64,000 bases of DNA, from contig NZ_CP170723.1 in NCBI RefSeq assembly GCF_043099285.1, positions 3,720,001-3,784,000 on the forward strand, written 5' to 3'. A program made the translations under genes and the position numbers. The notes under the pieces were generated by a model. It saw only the letters and a program-made list of their open reading frames with translations, searched no databases and was not told where the DNA came from. Shown piece after piece: positions 34,356 to 42,847 of the stretch (its first letter is position 1; the number at the start of each line of letters is the position of its first letter). Source of the stretch: Oryzobacter telluris (GTDB taxonomy: Bacteria > Actinomycetota > Actinomycetes > Actinomycetales > Dermatophilaceae).

Positions 34356-35717
34356 ATGGCGCCACGACCGGACCGGCTCGATCCGGCGCTGCTCCCGCCC
34401 GGCCCCCGCTGGCCGAGGCTCGTGCAGAGCGTGGGCCTGCTCCGCTTCCGCCACCGTTTCGTCCCGTGGCTGCACCGCCGCTACGGCGACGTCTTCACGG
34501 TCCGGATCCTGCCGTCGCCGCGGGCCACGGTGCTCTTCACCCGGCCCGACGCCATCCGCGACATCTTCGCCGGCGACCCCGAGGTCTTCCACGCCGGCGA
34601 GGCCAACTCCATCCTCGGCCCGGTCATGGGGCCGCACTCCCTGCTCCTCGTCGACGGCGCCGAGCACAAGCGGGCCCGACGGCTGCTGATGCCGGCGTTC
34701 TCCGGGAGGCCGATGCGTGGGTACGAGGGGCTGGTCACCGACGTCGCCCGCGCCGAGGTCGCCGGGTGGCACCCGGGCGTGGAGTTCCGCTCTCTCGACC
34801 GGATGAACGCGCTGACCCTCGAGGTCATCCTGCGGGTCGTCTTCGGGGTGACCGACGAGGCGCGGCTCGAGCGCCTGCGGCCCCTGGTGAACGCGACCGT
34901 CGACGTCAACCCGGCCGTCCTCCTCGGGGCCGCGTTCCCACCCCTGCGCCGCGTGGGGATGTGGCGGCGCGCGGCGGAGACCATCCGCGAGCTGGACGCC
35001 GTCATCCACACCGAGATCCGCGAGCGCCGCGCTTCGCCCGACCTCGCGACGCGCCCCGACGTGCTCTCCCAGCTCATCCGGGTCGACGACGGCGGCGACC
35101 GCCTCTCCGACGCCGAGCTGCGCGACCAGCTGGTCACCCTCCTCCTCGCCGGGCACGAGACCACGGCGACCGCCCTGGCCTGGGCGCTGCACGAGGTGGG
35201 GCGGTCGGTGGAGCAGCGCGAGCGGGCGCGGGCCGCGGCGGCCGCGGGTGACGACGCGTGGCTGGAGGCCGTGCTCAAGGAGTCGATGCGGCTGCACCCG
35301 GTCATCCCCATGGTCGTGCGGACGCTCAAGGCGCCGGCGACCGTCGGCGGGGTGGCGCTGCCGGCCGGGGCGACGGTGGCGGCGTCGATCCTCGTGGCGC
35401 ACGCGCGTCCGGAGAGCCACCCGGAGCCCGAGGTGTTCCGGCCCGAGCGGTTCCTCGGCGCGAGCCCGCCGCCGAACTCCTGGCTGCCCTTCGGTGGCGG
35501 GGTGCGGCGCTGCATCGGGGCCGGCTTCTCGCTGATGGAGGGGGTCGCCGTGCTCCGCGAGGTGTTCACGGCGTTCGACGTCGAGGCCGTGGGTGACGAC
35601 GAGCCGCGGGTCCGCAACATCACGAGCGTGCCGCGGCGGGGGTCGCGCGTGGTGGTCTCCCGGCTGCCGCGTGCGCTCGCCCTCCAGGTCGCAGAACACG
35701 CCGACGCCGCGGAGTAG
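34356..35717 (+). CDS. cytochrome P450
   Basis: The 453-residue monooxygenase has the I-helix oxygen-activation motif LLAGHETTATALAW, the ExxR motif in LKESMRLHP, and the heme ligand Cys386 in PFGGGVRRCIGAGF. It is closest in form to the bacterial CYP groups related to eukaryotic class E enzymes (AGHETT, long N-terminus). No ferredoxin or reductase gene is nearby. A TAGCAT box near 34322 may be its promoter. The last ten codons and the stop lie in palindrome B, so the natural C-terminus may have been altered by that element. Confidence 0.93.
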   Translation: MAPRPDRLDPALLPPGPRWPRLVQSVGLLRFRHRFVPWLHRRYGDVFTVRILPSPRATVLFTRPDAIRDIFAGDPEVFHAGEANSILGPVMGPHSLLLVDGAEHKRARRLLMPAFSGRPMRGYEGLVTDVARAEVAGWHPGVEFRSLDRMNALTLEVILRVVFGVTDEARLERLRPLVNATVDVNPAVLLGAAFPPLRRVGMWRRAAETIRELDAVIHTEIRERRASPDLATRPDVLSQLIRVDDGGDRLSDAELRDQLVTLLLAGHETTATALAWALHEVGRSVEQRERARAAAAAGDDAWLEAVLKESMRLHPVIPMVVRTLKAPATVGGVALPAGATVAASILVAHARPESHPEPEVFRPERFLGASPPPNSWLPFGGGVRRCIGAGFSLMEGVAVLREVFTAFDVEAVGDDEPRVRNITSVPRRGSRVVVSRLPRALALQVAEHADAAE

Positions 35718-35737
35718 ATGTCGGCGTGTCCTGCGAC
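35688..35737. repeat. palindrome B: 18-base arms with one mispair, covering a stop codon
   Basis: Arms 35688-35705 and 35720-35737 are complementary except for an A-C pair (35695 with 35730) and flank a 14-base loop. The P450 stop TAG (35715-35717) lies in the loop, and the left arm encodes its last residues. It could act as a terminator, although no T-run follows. The inner ACACGCCGA is shared with palindrome C. Confidence 0.82.
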
Positions 35738-35806
35738 TGATGATGGCGACGGGCTTCGCGCGTTCGTGGAGGCGCCGTTGTCGGAGGTCGGTGGCAGGGT
35801 CGGGCC

Positions 35807-36490
35807 ATGGAAGCGCTGAAGTACTCCGACGTCCTCGCGGCCGGTCTCCCCGACTGGCGCGTCCTCGCCCAGGCCATCCACGCCCGCTACCGCGTCGCGG
35901 ACACCCGGGCCGGGGCGGCGTTCGCCCTGGCCGCCGCCGACGCGGCCGGTGAGCGTGCCGACCACCTCGAGCTCACGGTCGGGCCCACCGCCGTCGACCT
36001 GCGCTGTGCCACGCGCTTCGAGAAGGGCCTGTGGATCACCGCCGACGACCTCGAGGTCGCCCGCGCCGTCAGCGCGGTGGCCCGCGAGCACGGGCTCGAG
36101 GCCGAACCGCACCTCGTCGTGCAGCTCGAGCTCGGCCTCGACACCTGGTCGGTCCCCGCGCAGTCGCGGTTCTGGGCCGCCCTCCTCACCGGTGACCCCG
36201 ACCACCACCACGCCGAGGGCGACGTCGTCGACCTCCTGCCGGGGTTGCCGCAGGTGTGGTTCCAGCGCACCGACGCCCACGAGACGCCGCGGCAGCGGTG
36301 GCACCTCGACCTCTGGCTCGACCCCGAGGTCGCGCCCGGCCGCATCGAGGCGGCCGTGGCGGCGGGGGGCACGGTCGTGGATGCCGACGAGGCACCGTCC
36401 TTCGTCGTCGTGGCCGACCCCGAGGGCAACAGGGTCTGTGTCTGCACGGCCCTCGACCGCGAGGGAGCCCCGGCGACGCCCCCGGCCTGA
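35807..36490 (+). CDS. fusion of a pterin-carbinolamine dehydratase-like domain with a VOC domain
   Basis: The 227-residue protein has an N-terminal part (about 12-105) resembling 4a-hydroxytetrahydrobiopterin dehydratase: WRVLAQAIHARYRVADTRAGAAFA, HLELTVGPTAVDLRC and FEKGLWITADDLEVARAVSAVA, but without the HHP-type catalytic pair in the usual place. The C-terminal part (about 110-220) is glyoxalase/VOC-like, with SRFWAALLT, VWFQRTDAHETPRQRWHLDLWLD and the final DPEGNRVCVCT strand. The substrate is unknown. CAGGGT six bases before the ATG suggests a leaderless start. Confidence 0.75.
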   Translation: MEALKYSDVLAAGLPDWRVLAQAIHARYRVADTRAGAAFALAAADAAGERADHLELTVGPTAVDLRCATRFEKGLWITADDLEVARAVSAVAREHGLEAEPHLVVQLELGLDTWSVPAQSRFWAALLTGDPDHHHAEGDVVDLLPGLPQVWFQRTDAHETPRQRWHLDLWLDPEVAPGRIEAAVAAGGTVVDADEAPSFVVVADPEGNRVCVCTALDREGAPATPPA

Positions 36491-36610
36491 CGACACCCTC
36501 CCGCGCTCCGCCGCGACCGGATCGTGACCCGCCGCCACCGCGGAACGGCCCGTGGCGTGCGTGCGCGGCCAGTAGCGTTCGTGGTGCAGGAGTGACGAGA
36601 GAGGTGTGCC

Positions 36611-37231
36611 ATGAGGACGTCCGTCCGCGCCGCGGTGATCGCCGTGGGGCTGCTCGCCCTGGCCGGCTGCGGCGACCCCGAGCCCACCGGCTCCACCTCG
36701 ACCACCCCGTCGGCGTCCGAGACCTCGGCGTCGCCGACCCCGTCCGAGTCCCCCTCGCCCTCGAGCAGTCCCAGCGCGACGGGTCGCCCCTACGCGCTCG
36801 ACGAGGTCGCCTCGGCCTCCTTCCCCGAGGGCGGCGGCCCGCCGGGGACCCGCGGCGCCGTGCGCGTCGGCACCCACGAGAGGTACGACCGGGTCGTCTG
36901 GGAGTTCGACGGACCCGGGCCCCTCTCCTTCCGGGTGCGCCCCGTCGACGAGCCGATCGGTGACGGCAGCGGCGACCCCGTGGAGGTCGCGGGTGACGCC
37001 TACCTCGAGGTGCTCGTCACCGGGCTGGAGATCCCCGCCTCCCTCGACGACTGCCCCGGCGACGCCTCGGCCGCCTCGCTGAAGAACACCGTCGTCGCCC
37101 AGGCGAACTCGTTCTGCGGTGGCTTCGAGGGCGTGGGCCAGGTGTTCGTCGGCCTGGACCGGGAGCGTCCCTTCCGGGTCACGACCCTGACCAACCCGAC
37201 GCGCCTCGTCGTCGACGTCTCCACCGACTGA
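36611..37231 (+). CDS. lipoprotein with an AMIN-like domain
   Basis: The 206-residue protein has a lipobox (LLALAGCGD, Cys20) followed by a Ser/Thr/Pro-rich spacer of about 40 residues. The C-terminal domain has the AMIN-like pattern: GAVRVGTHERYDRVVWEFDG, then GDAYLEVLVTG and VFVGLDRERPFRVTTLTNPTRLVVDV. Such domains are thought to sit at the cell wall. Its function is unknown. A TAGCGT box about 35 bases before the ATG could be its promoter, and AGAGAGG precedes the ATG. Confidence 0.8.
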   Translation: MRTSVRAAVIAVGLLALAGCGDPEPTGSTSTTPSASETSASPTPSESPSPSSSPSATGRPYALDEVASASFPEGGGPPGTRGAVRVGTHERYDRVVWEFDGPGPLSFRVRPVDEPIGDGSGDPVEVAGDAYLEVLVTGLEIPASLDDCPGDASAASLKNTVVAQANSFCGGFEGVGQVFVGLDRERPFRVTTLTNPTRLVVDVSTD

Positions 37232-37267
37232 GGCCGACCACCTCGGGCTGGGCTCAGCGCGCCCCGG

Positions 37268-38302
37268 TCAGCGCGGGACGTCGAGGTCGCGGTGCCACGA
37301 CTGGGTCCGGTAGTCCGTGACCCAGCCCATCGCGAGGTAGAGGCCGTCGGCGCCGGTCGGTGAGTCGGCATCGACCTCGAGGCCCACCCGGTTGCGCCCG
37401 CGCTGGGCGGCGTCGGCGATCACGGTGTGCAGCAACGCCTTCGCCACCCCGCGGCCGCGGGCGCGCCGGTGCACGCCGATGTAGTCCACGTAGCTGCCCT
37501 CGGCGCCGGAGGCGTCGGCGCGCAGCACGGACGAGACGAGCGCCCCGCCCGGGAGCGCCACACCATCGGACTCCACGGTCGCGAGCCACCAGTGGTCCCA
37601 CCGGTGGCCGGGATCCTCGCGCAGCCGCATGACGAACTCGGGGAAGCTCTCGCGATAGCTGCTGAAGTGGTCCTGGAAGGACTCCTCGAGCACACGGTGC
37701 ACGTCCTGCAGGTCCTGCGCCACGGGGAGGCCGTCGTCGTGGCGGTCCACCGGTCGCACCACGACGCCCTCGCGCGCGGCCGGGAGCGACTGCGCCTCGG
37801 CGGGGTCGACGGGCCGCGTCATCTGCCACCAGGTGCGCACGTGCTCGTAGCCGGCGGCGGCGAGCCAGCCCTGCTGGCGGGGGTCGTCGGCGTACGCGCC
37901 CGAGTCGAGGAGGGTGCCCCGGAGCCGCCGCATCCGGGCGATGTCGACCGCGTGCCGCTCGCCCGCCCCGAACAGGGCGCCCGCGACCTCCGCCGCCGGG
38001 TCAGTCTCGAGGCCGGGGTCGACGGTGACCTCGAGGACGGTGCGCCCGGCCGCGCGGTCGTGGACGCTGAGCCAGGCGACGAGCCGGTCGTCACGGTCGT
38101 GGACGAGCACCTGCCGCCGGGTCCACGAGCCGATGCCGGCGAGGAGCCGCTGCACCGCGTCCTCGTCGCGGGTGCCGCTGCCCTTGGCCGCGCGCTGGTG
38201 GGCGGCGAGCAGCTCGGCGACCGGTCCGGCGTCATCGGCCCCGGGCGGCCTCGCGCTGAACGGCTCCGGGAGCCCGTCGATCGTCACGTCGCTCTCGGTC
38301 AC
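37268..38302 (-). CDS. tandem-domain GNAT family N-acetyltransferase
   Basis: This 344-residue protein looks like two fused GNAT domains. The N-terminal half is degenerate (LLAAHQRAAKGSGTRDEDA, VLVHDRDDRLVAWLSVHDRA), while the C-terminal half has the acetyl-CoA binding block YIGVHRRARGRGVAKALLHTVI and the late motif GADGLYLAMGWVTDYRT. Tandem GNATs include MshD of mycothiol synthesis, but nothing here proves that role. GTG 38302 is the likely start; the open frame upstream lacks GNAT-like sequence. Confidence 0.82.
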   Translation of the reverse strand: MTESDVTIDGLPEPFSARPPGADDAGPVAELLAAHQRAAKGSGTRDEDAVQRLLAGIGSWTRRQVLVHDRDDRLVAWLSVHDRAAGRTVLEVTVDPGLETDPAAEVAGALFGAGERHAVDIARMRRLRGTLLDSGAYADDPRQQGWLAAAGYEHVRTWWQMTRPVDPAEAQSLPAAREGVVVRPVDRHDDGLPVAQDLQDVHRVLEESFQDHFSSYRESFPEFVMRLREDPGHRWDHWWLATVESDGVALPGGALVSSVLRADASGAEGSYVDYIGVHRRARGRGVAKALLHTVIADAAQRGRNRVGLEVDADSPTGADGLYLAMGWVTDYRTQSWHRDLDVPR

Positions 38303-38390
38303 CGGGACACTCTCCCACCCGCGGGACCGCCCTAGACTCCGAGCCCGACGGGTTCGAGGACGAGCCTGGTCGGCGACCGACGGAGGACCG

Positions 38391-38900
38391 ATGGCGAACG
38401 ACGACGACCAGCCCTCGCAGGAGACGCTGACCCGGAACTGGGACGAGCTCCTGCAGGAGATCCGGGTGACGCAGACCGGCGTCCAGATCCTCACCGGCTT
38501 CCTGCTCACGGTGCCGTTCTCGCAGCGCTTCGGCGACCTCACCGCGTTCCAGAAGGACGTCTACCTCGCCGTGCTCACGGGGGCCGTGCTCACCACCGGG
38601 CTCGTCGTCGCCCCGGTCGCGTTCCACCGGGCGCTGTTCCGCAAGCGGCGACGCGAGCTCCTGGTGACGTCCGGCAACCGGTTCGCCGTCGCCGGCCTCC
38701 TGACCCTCGCCGTGACCCTGTCCGGCGTCGTCCTCCTCGTCGTCGACGTCGTCATCGGCACGACGGCCGGGTGGGTCGCGGGCGGCGTCCTGCTGGCCGT
38801 GCTCACCCTCCTGTGGGCCGTGCTGCCCAAGGTCGCCGACCGCGTGGCCGAGACGCCTCGCAACCCCCCGCCCGAGGCCGACCGGGAGCCCGACGCCTGA
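38391..38900 (+). CDS. DUF6328 family membrane protein
   Basis: The 169-residue protein has a cytosolic N-terminus with the block NWDELLQEIRVTQTGVQILTG that is typical of this actinobacterial family, then four hydrophobic segments ending near residue 145 and an acidic Pro-rich tail. The function of the family is not known. The ATG follows CGGAGGACCG, a good ribosome site. TAGACT at 38333-38338 could be its -10 box. Confidence 0.82.
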   Translation: MANDDDQPSQETLTRNWDELLQEIRVTQTGVQILTGFLLTVPFSQRFGDLTAFQKDVYLAVLTGAVLTTGLVVAPVAFHRALFRKRRRELLVTSGNRFAVAGLLTLAVTLSGVVLLVVDVVIGTTAGWVAGGVLLAVLTLLWAVLPKVADRVAETPRNPPPEADREPDA

Positions 38901-38921
38901 GGCCCCGGCCCGCCCGACGGG

Positions 38922-39473
38922 TCAGCGGCGGACGCGGTGGTGCACGTGCACGACCGACCCGACGACCTCCGTCGTGAGCAGCTCGAGGTCGAGGCGCACG
39001 TCATCGGGGAGCGCGCGCAGGCCGCCCCCGACGACGACCGGGTGGAGGAAGAGGTGCACCTCGTCGACGAGCCCGGCGCGGAACGCCTCGGCCGCCAGGG
39101 TCGGCCCGCCGACGCTGACGTCGAGGGTGCTGTCGGCCAGGAGCGCCTCGACGGCGACCGGGTCGAAGGTCGACACGAGCCGGGTGCGGGCGGTGTCGAC
39201 GTCCTCGAGCGTCGTGGAGTGCACGACCTTCTCGGCCGCCCGCCAGATCCGGGCGTACTCGCCCTCCGGGCCGGGGACGTCGCCGGGCATCGTCTCCCAG
39301 ACCTTCATCACCTCGTAGTCGCGCCGACCGCAGAGGTAGGTGCCGACCTCGCGCTCGAGGTCGTTGACGACCTGGTGCAGCTCGTCCGAGGGTGCGGCCC
39401 AGGCGAACCCGCCCTCGGCGTCGGCGACGTACCCGTCGAGGGAGCAGATCGCCGTGTAGCGGAGTCTGGCCAT
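38922..39473 (-). CDS. dihydrofolate-reductase/RibD C-terminal family protein
   Basis: The 183-residue protein is a second member of the RibD-C/DHFR-like reductase family in this window, unrelated in sequence detail to the first. It begins RYTAICSLDGYVADAEGGF, and has YLCGRRDYEVMKVWETM, a KVVHSTTLE strand, and the NADPH-binding block LDVSVGGPTLAAEAFRAGLVDEVHLFLHPVVVGGG. It is a predicted NADPH-dependent reductase with unknown substrate. Confidence 0.88.
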   Translation of the reverse strand: MARLRYTAICSLDGYVADAEGGFAWAAPSDELHQVVNDLEREVGTYLCGRRDYEVMKVWETMPGDVPGPEGEYARIWRAAEKVVHSTTLEDVDTARTRLVSTFDPVAVEALLADSTLDVSVGGPTLAAEAFRAGLVDEVHLFLHPVVVGGGLRALPDDVRLDLELLTTEVVGSVVHVHHRVRR

Positions 39474-39587
39474 CCGGGCATCGTGCCACCTGCGCGCCCC
39501 GCGTCCCAGCCCCCACGGGCGGGGTCTTGTGGCCCGACGGGCTCACCTCCACACTGTGCCGATGGGGTTGCAGGTCAGGCGTTCCCG

Positions 39588-40715
39588 GTGAGGCGCGCAC
39601 GCGCCTGGCTGTTCGGCGTCCTGACCGCCCCGCGGCGGGCACTGCGCCACATCCCGGTGATCCGGCGCGTCGGCTTCCACGCGCAACGGCTCAGCGAGGG
39701 CCTGGACCTCCACTTCTTCCGCACCCTCGTCATCTCGCTCACCGGCATCGTCGTCGTCGCCACGGTGGCGGTGACGGCGCTCGAGCCCGAGAAGCGCTCG
39801 CTCAGCGGGCTCGTCGACTCGGCCTACTGGGCCGTGACGACCGTCATCGGGTCGGGCGACGCCAGCTACGTCACGAGCGGCGGCGGCTACATCATCGGGT
39901 GGCTGCTCGCCTTCTTCGGTGTCGCGATCGTCGCGGCACTCACGGCCGCGATCGTCGGCTTCGTCATCGAGTTCCTGCTCAAGGAAGGTCAGGGGATGGG
40001 TGCTTCGGGGTACCGCGACCACATCGTCGTCTGCGGCTGGAACGGGACGGCCCGCGAGCTCATCGAGGAGCTGAAGAGCGACGAGTTCGACGCCAAGGTC
40101 GTCGTCCTCCACGACACCGAACGCAGCCCGGCCGGACCGGGCTGCTACTTCGTGCGGGGCGACGCGACGAGCGCGGACGACCTCGAGCGCGCCGGCGTCC
40201 CCGAGGCCGCGGCGGCGATCATCTGCCCGTCGGACTCGAGCAACGAGGCCGACATGCGCTCGATCCTCACCGTGCTCGCGATCGAGACGATGGCGCCGCA
40301 GGTGCGCACCGTCGTGGAGGTCAACAACCCCAAGCACGTCGAGCACGTGCGCCGGGCCAAGGCCGACGAGATCCTCGTGACCTCGCGGCTGGCCTCGCGG
40401 CTGCTCGCGCGCACCGCCCTGTACCCGGGCATCGCGGCGCTCGTCACCGACATCGTCTCCGGTGGCGAGGGCTCAGAGCTGTACCGGGTGCGCCTGCCCG
40501 ACGACTACGTCGACCTCACCCTCGACGACCTCGCCACGCGCCTGCGCGGCGAGCACAACGCCACGCTGCTCGCCGTCGCCCGCGGTGACCACACGCTGGT
40601 CAACCCGCCCACCGACTTCCGGCTGGCGCGCGGTGACACGGCCGTCGTCGTCGCCGAGACCCTCGGCGACCTCCACCCGATGCGGCCCGACGAGGCGCTC
40701 GACCTCGACGGCTGA
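39588..40715 (+). CDS. two-membrane-segment ion channel with RCK (TrkA) domain and unusual filter
   Basis: This 375-residue protein has the layout of a ligand-gated K+ channel: membrane segment at about 45-65, pore loop, second segment at about 100-131, then an RCK/TrkA-N domain beginning HIVVCGWNGTARELIEELKS and a TrkA-C domain at about 300-365. The filter region reads AVTTVIGSGDASYV (82-95), where K+ channels have TVGYGD. The Tyr is replaced by Ser and the first Thr by Val, so ion selectivity is uncertain. GTG 39588 is preferred because the frame upstream is antisense to the reductase gene. Confidence 0.85.
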   Translation: MRRARAWLFGVLTAPRRALRHIPVIRRVGFHAQRLSEGLDLHFFRTLVISLTGIVVVATVAVTALEPEKRSLSGLVDSAYWAVTTVIGSGDASYVTSGGGYIIGWLLAFFGVAIVAALTAAIVGFVIEFLLKEGQGMGASGYRDHIVVCGWNGTARELIEELKSDEFDAKVVVLHDTERSPAGPGCYFVRGDATSADDLERAGVPEAAAAIICPSDSSNEADMRSILTVLAIETMAPQVRTVVEVNNPKHVEHVRRAKADEILVTSRLASRLLARTALYPGIAALVTDIVSGGEGSELYRVRLPDDYVDLTLDDLATRLRGEHNATLLAVARGDHTLVNPPTDFRLARGDTAVVVAETLGDLHPMRPDEALDLDG

Positions 40716-40736
40716 CACTCGGCCGCGGCGTGCGGC

Positions 40737-40771
40737 CGTCGTCTGTCGCTCGTCGCCCGTCGCCCGTCGCT
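40737..40771. repeat. five tandem 7-base units
   Basis: Five imperfect copies of CGTCGCC/CGTCGCT run head to tail between the channel gene and the end of the M20 peptidase gene. Such a tract can change length by slippage, but it lies at a convergent gene end and no role is evident. Confidence 0.6.
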
Positions 40772-42042
40772 CAGTGCGCGCCGAGGCGACGGGCCGCGAG
40801 GACGGTGAGCGCACGCGCCACCTCGACGACCTCGTGCAGCGGCACCGACTCGCGCGGGGCGTGGGCGAGGCGGACGTCGCCGGGGCCGTACTGGAGCGCG
40901 GGGATGCCGCCGACCCCGGTGTAGAGGCGCAGGTCCGAGCCGTAGGGTGCGGCGCCCTCGGCCGGTCGGGTGCCGGTGACCGCCTCGACGGCGCCGACGA
41001 CCTCCTCGAACAGGCCGTGGCCGTCGGGCAGCCGTCCGGAGGCGAACTGGCCCCCCGGCCAGGTGACCACGGGCGGGTGGTCGCGCAGCCACGGGTCGCG
41101 CGCGCCGGCCTGCGCCACCGCCTCCTCGAGGGCGCGGCGGGCGTCGGCCGGGTCCTCACCGAGCCGCACGCCCATCCGGCCCTCGGCGACGAGGAGGTCG
41201 GGCACCGAGCTGGCCCAGTCCCCGGAGCGCACCGTGCCGACCGAGATGCCGTACGGCAGAGGGGTGTCGGCGAAGAGCGGGTCGGCGTCGCGGTTGCGGC
41301 GGGCCTCGAGGTCGCGCAGCGCCACGTGCACGGGGAAGAACGCGTCGATGGCCGAGACGCCCTCGAGGCGGGTGCTGCCGTGGGCGGCCCGGCCGGGGAC
41401 CTCGAGGCGGAAGGTCAGGGCGCCGGCGTTCGCCGTGACGACCCGACGGCTCGTCGGCTCGGTGATGACGGCCACCTCGCCGCCGTGCCCGCGGCGCAGG
41501 GTCGCGAAGGCGCCGAGCCCGCCGTCCTCCTCGCTGACGACGCTGTGCACGGCCAGCCGGCGCTCGAGGCGGACCCCCGACCGGTGCACCGCACGGGCGA
41601 CGGCCAGGTTCACGGCCACGCCGGCCTTCATGTCGCACGCGCCGCGACCGTGCAGCACCCCACCCTCGATGCGCGCTGAGAACGGCTCTCCCCCAGCCCA
41701 TTTCGCGAGGTCTCCGGTGGGCACGACGTCGACGTGACCCTGGAGGACGAGGCCCGGGATCCCCTCACCGGGGGTCGTGCCAACCAGCCCGTGGCCCTCG
41801 AGCCGGGGCGCCTCGGTGCCGGGGAAGGCGGGGTCGGCGCGCAGCTCGTCGAGGTCGAGGGACCAGAGGTCGACCTCGAGGCCCGCCTCCTCGCACCAGC
41901 GCGCCATCGTGTGCTGGAGGTCGGCCTCGGCGTCGGTCCCGGTGACGCTCGGCACCCGCACGAGGTCGACGAGGGTGGCCACGAGGGCGTCCTCGTCGAG
42001 GGCGTCGAGGACGCGCTGCTCCGCGGAGGTCAGGTCGCTCAC
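40771..42042 (-). CDS. M20 family metallopeptidase (ArgE/DapE-like deacylase)
   Basis: The 423-residue enzyme has the di-zinc M20 core: GLVLQGHVDVVPTGD with the first ligand His and Asp, HGRGACDMKAGVA with the bridging Asp, and HSVVSEEDGGLGA with the catalytic and ligand Glu pair. A lid domain follows (VPGRAAHGSTRLEGVSAID). It removes acyl groups from amino acids or cleaves dipeptides; no neighbour narrows the substrate. GTG 42042 lies six bases after TACCCT, a leaderless start. Confidence 0.9.
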   Translation of the reverse strand: MSDLTSAEQRVLDALDEDALVATLVDLVRVPSVTGTDAEADLQHTMARWCEEAGLEVDLWSLDLDELRADPAFPGTEAPRLEGHGLVGTTPGEGIPGLVLQGHVDVVPTGDLAKWAGGEPFSARIEGGVLHGRGACDMKAGVAVNLAVARAVHRSGVRLERRLAVHSVVSEEDGGLGAFATLRRGHGGEVAVITEPTSRRVVTANAGALTFRLEVPGRAAHGSTRLEGVSAIDAFFPVHVALRDLEARRNRDADPLFADTPLPYGISVGTVRSGDWASSVPDLLVAEGRMGVRLGEDPADARRALEEAVAQAGARDPWLRDHPPVVTWPGGQFASGRLPDGHGLFEEVVGAVEAVTGTRPAEGAAPYGSDLRLYTGVGGIPALQYGPGDVRLAHAPRESVPLHEVVEVARALTVLAARRLGAH

Positions 42043-42073
42043 GGGGTCAGGGTATGCCGGTACCGTCGCGGCC
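42043..42073. promoter_or_regulatory. 31-base divergent region with two leaderless promoters
   Basis: For the M20 gene TACCCT (minus strand, 42049-42054) is six bases before GTG 42042. For the SanA-like gene TACCGT (42061-42066) is seven bases before ATG 42074. The two start codons are only 31 bases apart, so any -35 contact of each promoter falls within the other gene's first codons. Confidence 0.65.
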
Positions 42074-42787
42074 ATGGTTCGACTCCGGGGGCGGCGCGAC
42101 GAGGGTGCGCCACGGCCATCGAGGCGGTCGCGACCCGGTCGTCGCACCCGCCGGGTCGTCCTCGCCCTGGGCGTGGTGGGACTGGTGGTCGGGCTGGGGC
42201 CGTGGGGGTGGACCCGCGTGGCGTCCTCCGGCCACGTGCACCGCGCCGCCGACGCCCCGAGCGCCCCGGTCGTCCTCGTCCTCGGTGCGGGGCTCACCCC
42301 CGACGGCACGCCGAGCCCGTACCTCGCGGGCCGGCTCGACGTCGCCGCGACCCTGGTCGGGAGCGGCAAGGCCGAGGTCGTCCTCGTCTCCGGCGACAAC
42401 CGGTTCACCACCTACGACGAGCCCACGGCCATGCAGGACTACCTCGTCGCCAGGGGGATCCCCGCGGCGAAGGTCATGCGCGACTTCGCCGGCCGCGACA
42501 CCTACGACTCGTGCGTGCGCGCCCGCGAGGTGTTCGGCGTCGACCGCGTCCTCGTCGTCTCGCAGGGGTACCACCTGCCCCGGGCTGTCGCCATCTGCCG
42601 GGCGGTCGGGCTCGACGCCGAAGGGGTGGGTGACTGGACCGGCGAGCGGTACCGGGACGTCTGGCTCCGCGGGGAGGTGCGCGAGGTGCCGGCCGCCGTG
42701 AAGGCCGTCGTCGACGTCGTCTCCCGGCGCGACCCCGTCCTCGGGCCGCCCGAACCCGCCGTGCGCGACGCCCTCGCCCTCGGGTGA
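42074..42787 (+). CDS. SanA/YdcF-like DUF218 membrane protein
   Basis: This 237-residue protein has a basic cytosolic N-terminus, one membrane segment (VVLALGVVGLVVGLGPW, about 28-44) and an extracytoplasmic DUF218 domain: VVLVLGAGLTPDGTPSPYLAGRLDVAA, EVVLVSGDNRFTTYDEPTAM, the conserved DTYDSCVRAREVFGVDRVLVVSQGYHLPRAV and a late arginine. SanA-type proteins affect envelope permeability to vancomycin in enterobacteria; the biochemical role is unclear. Confidence 0.9.
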   Translation: MVRLRGRRDEGAPRPSRRSRPGRRTRRVVLALGVVGLVVGLGPWGWTRVASSGHVHRAADAPSAPVVLVLGAGLTPDGTPSPYLAGRLDVAATLVGSGKAEVVLVSGDNRFTTYDEPTAMQDYLVARGIPAAKVMRDFAGRDTYDSCVRAREVFGVDRVLVVSQGYHLPRAVAICRAVGLDAEGVGDWTGERYRDVWLRGEVREVPAAVKAVVDVVSRRDPVLGPPEPAVRDALALG

Positions 42788-42847
42788 GCGCGCTCGGGTG
42801 TCGAACCCCGCGGAATGTCACCGGCCGCGACGGGGTTGGCCGCTGAC

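Noticed and set aside
38937..39587. A long N-terminal extension of the ion channel in frame upstream
   Set aside because: It is antisense to the complete reductase gene and has no channel-like sequence; GTG 39588 gives the normal two-segment channel.
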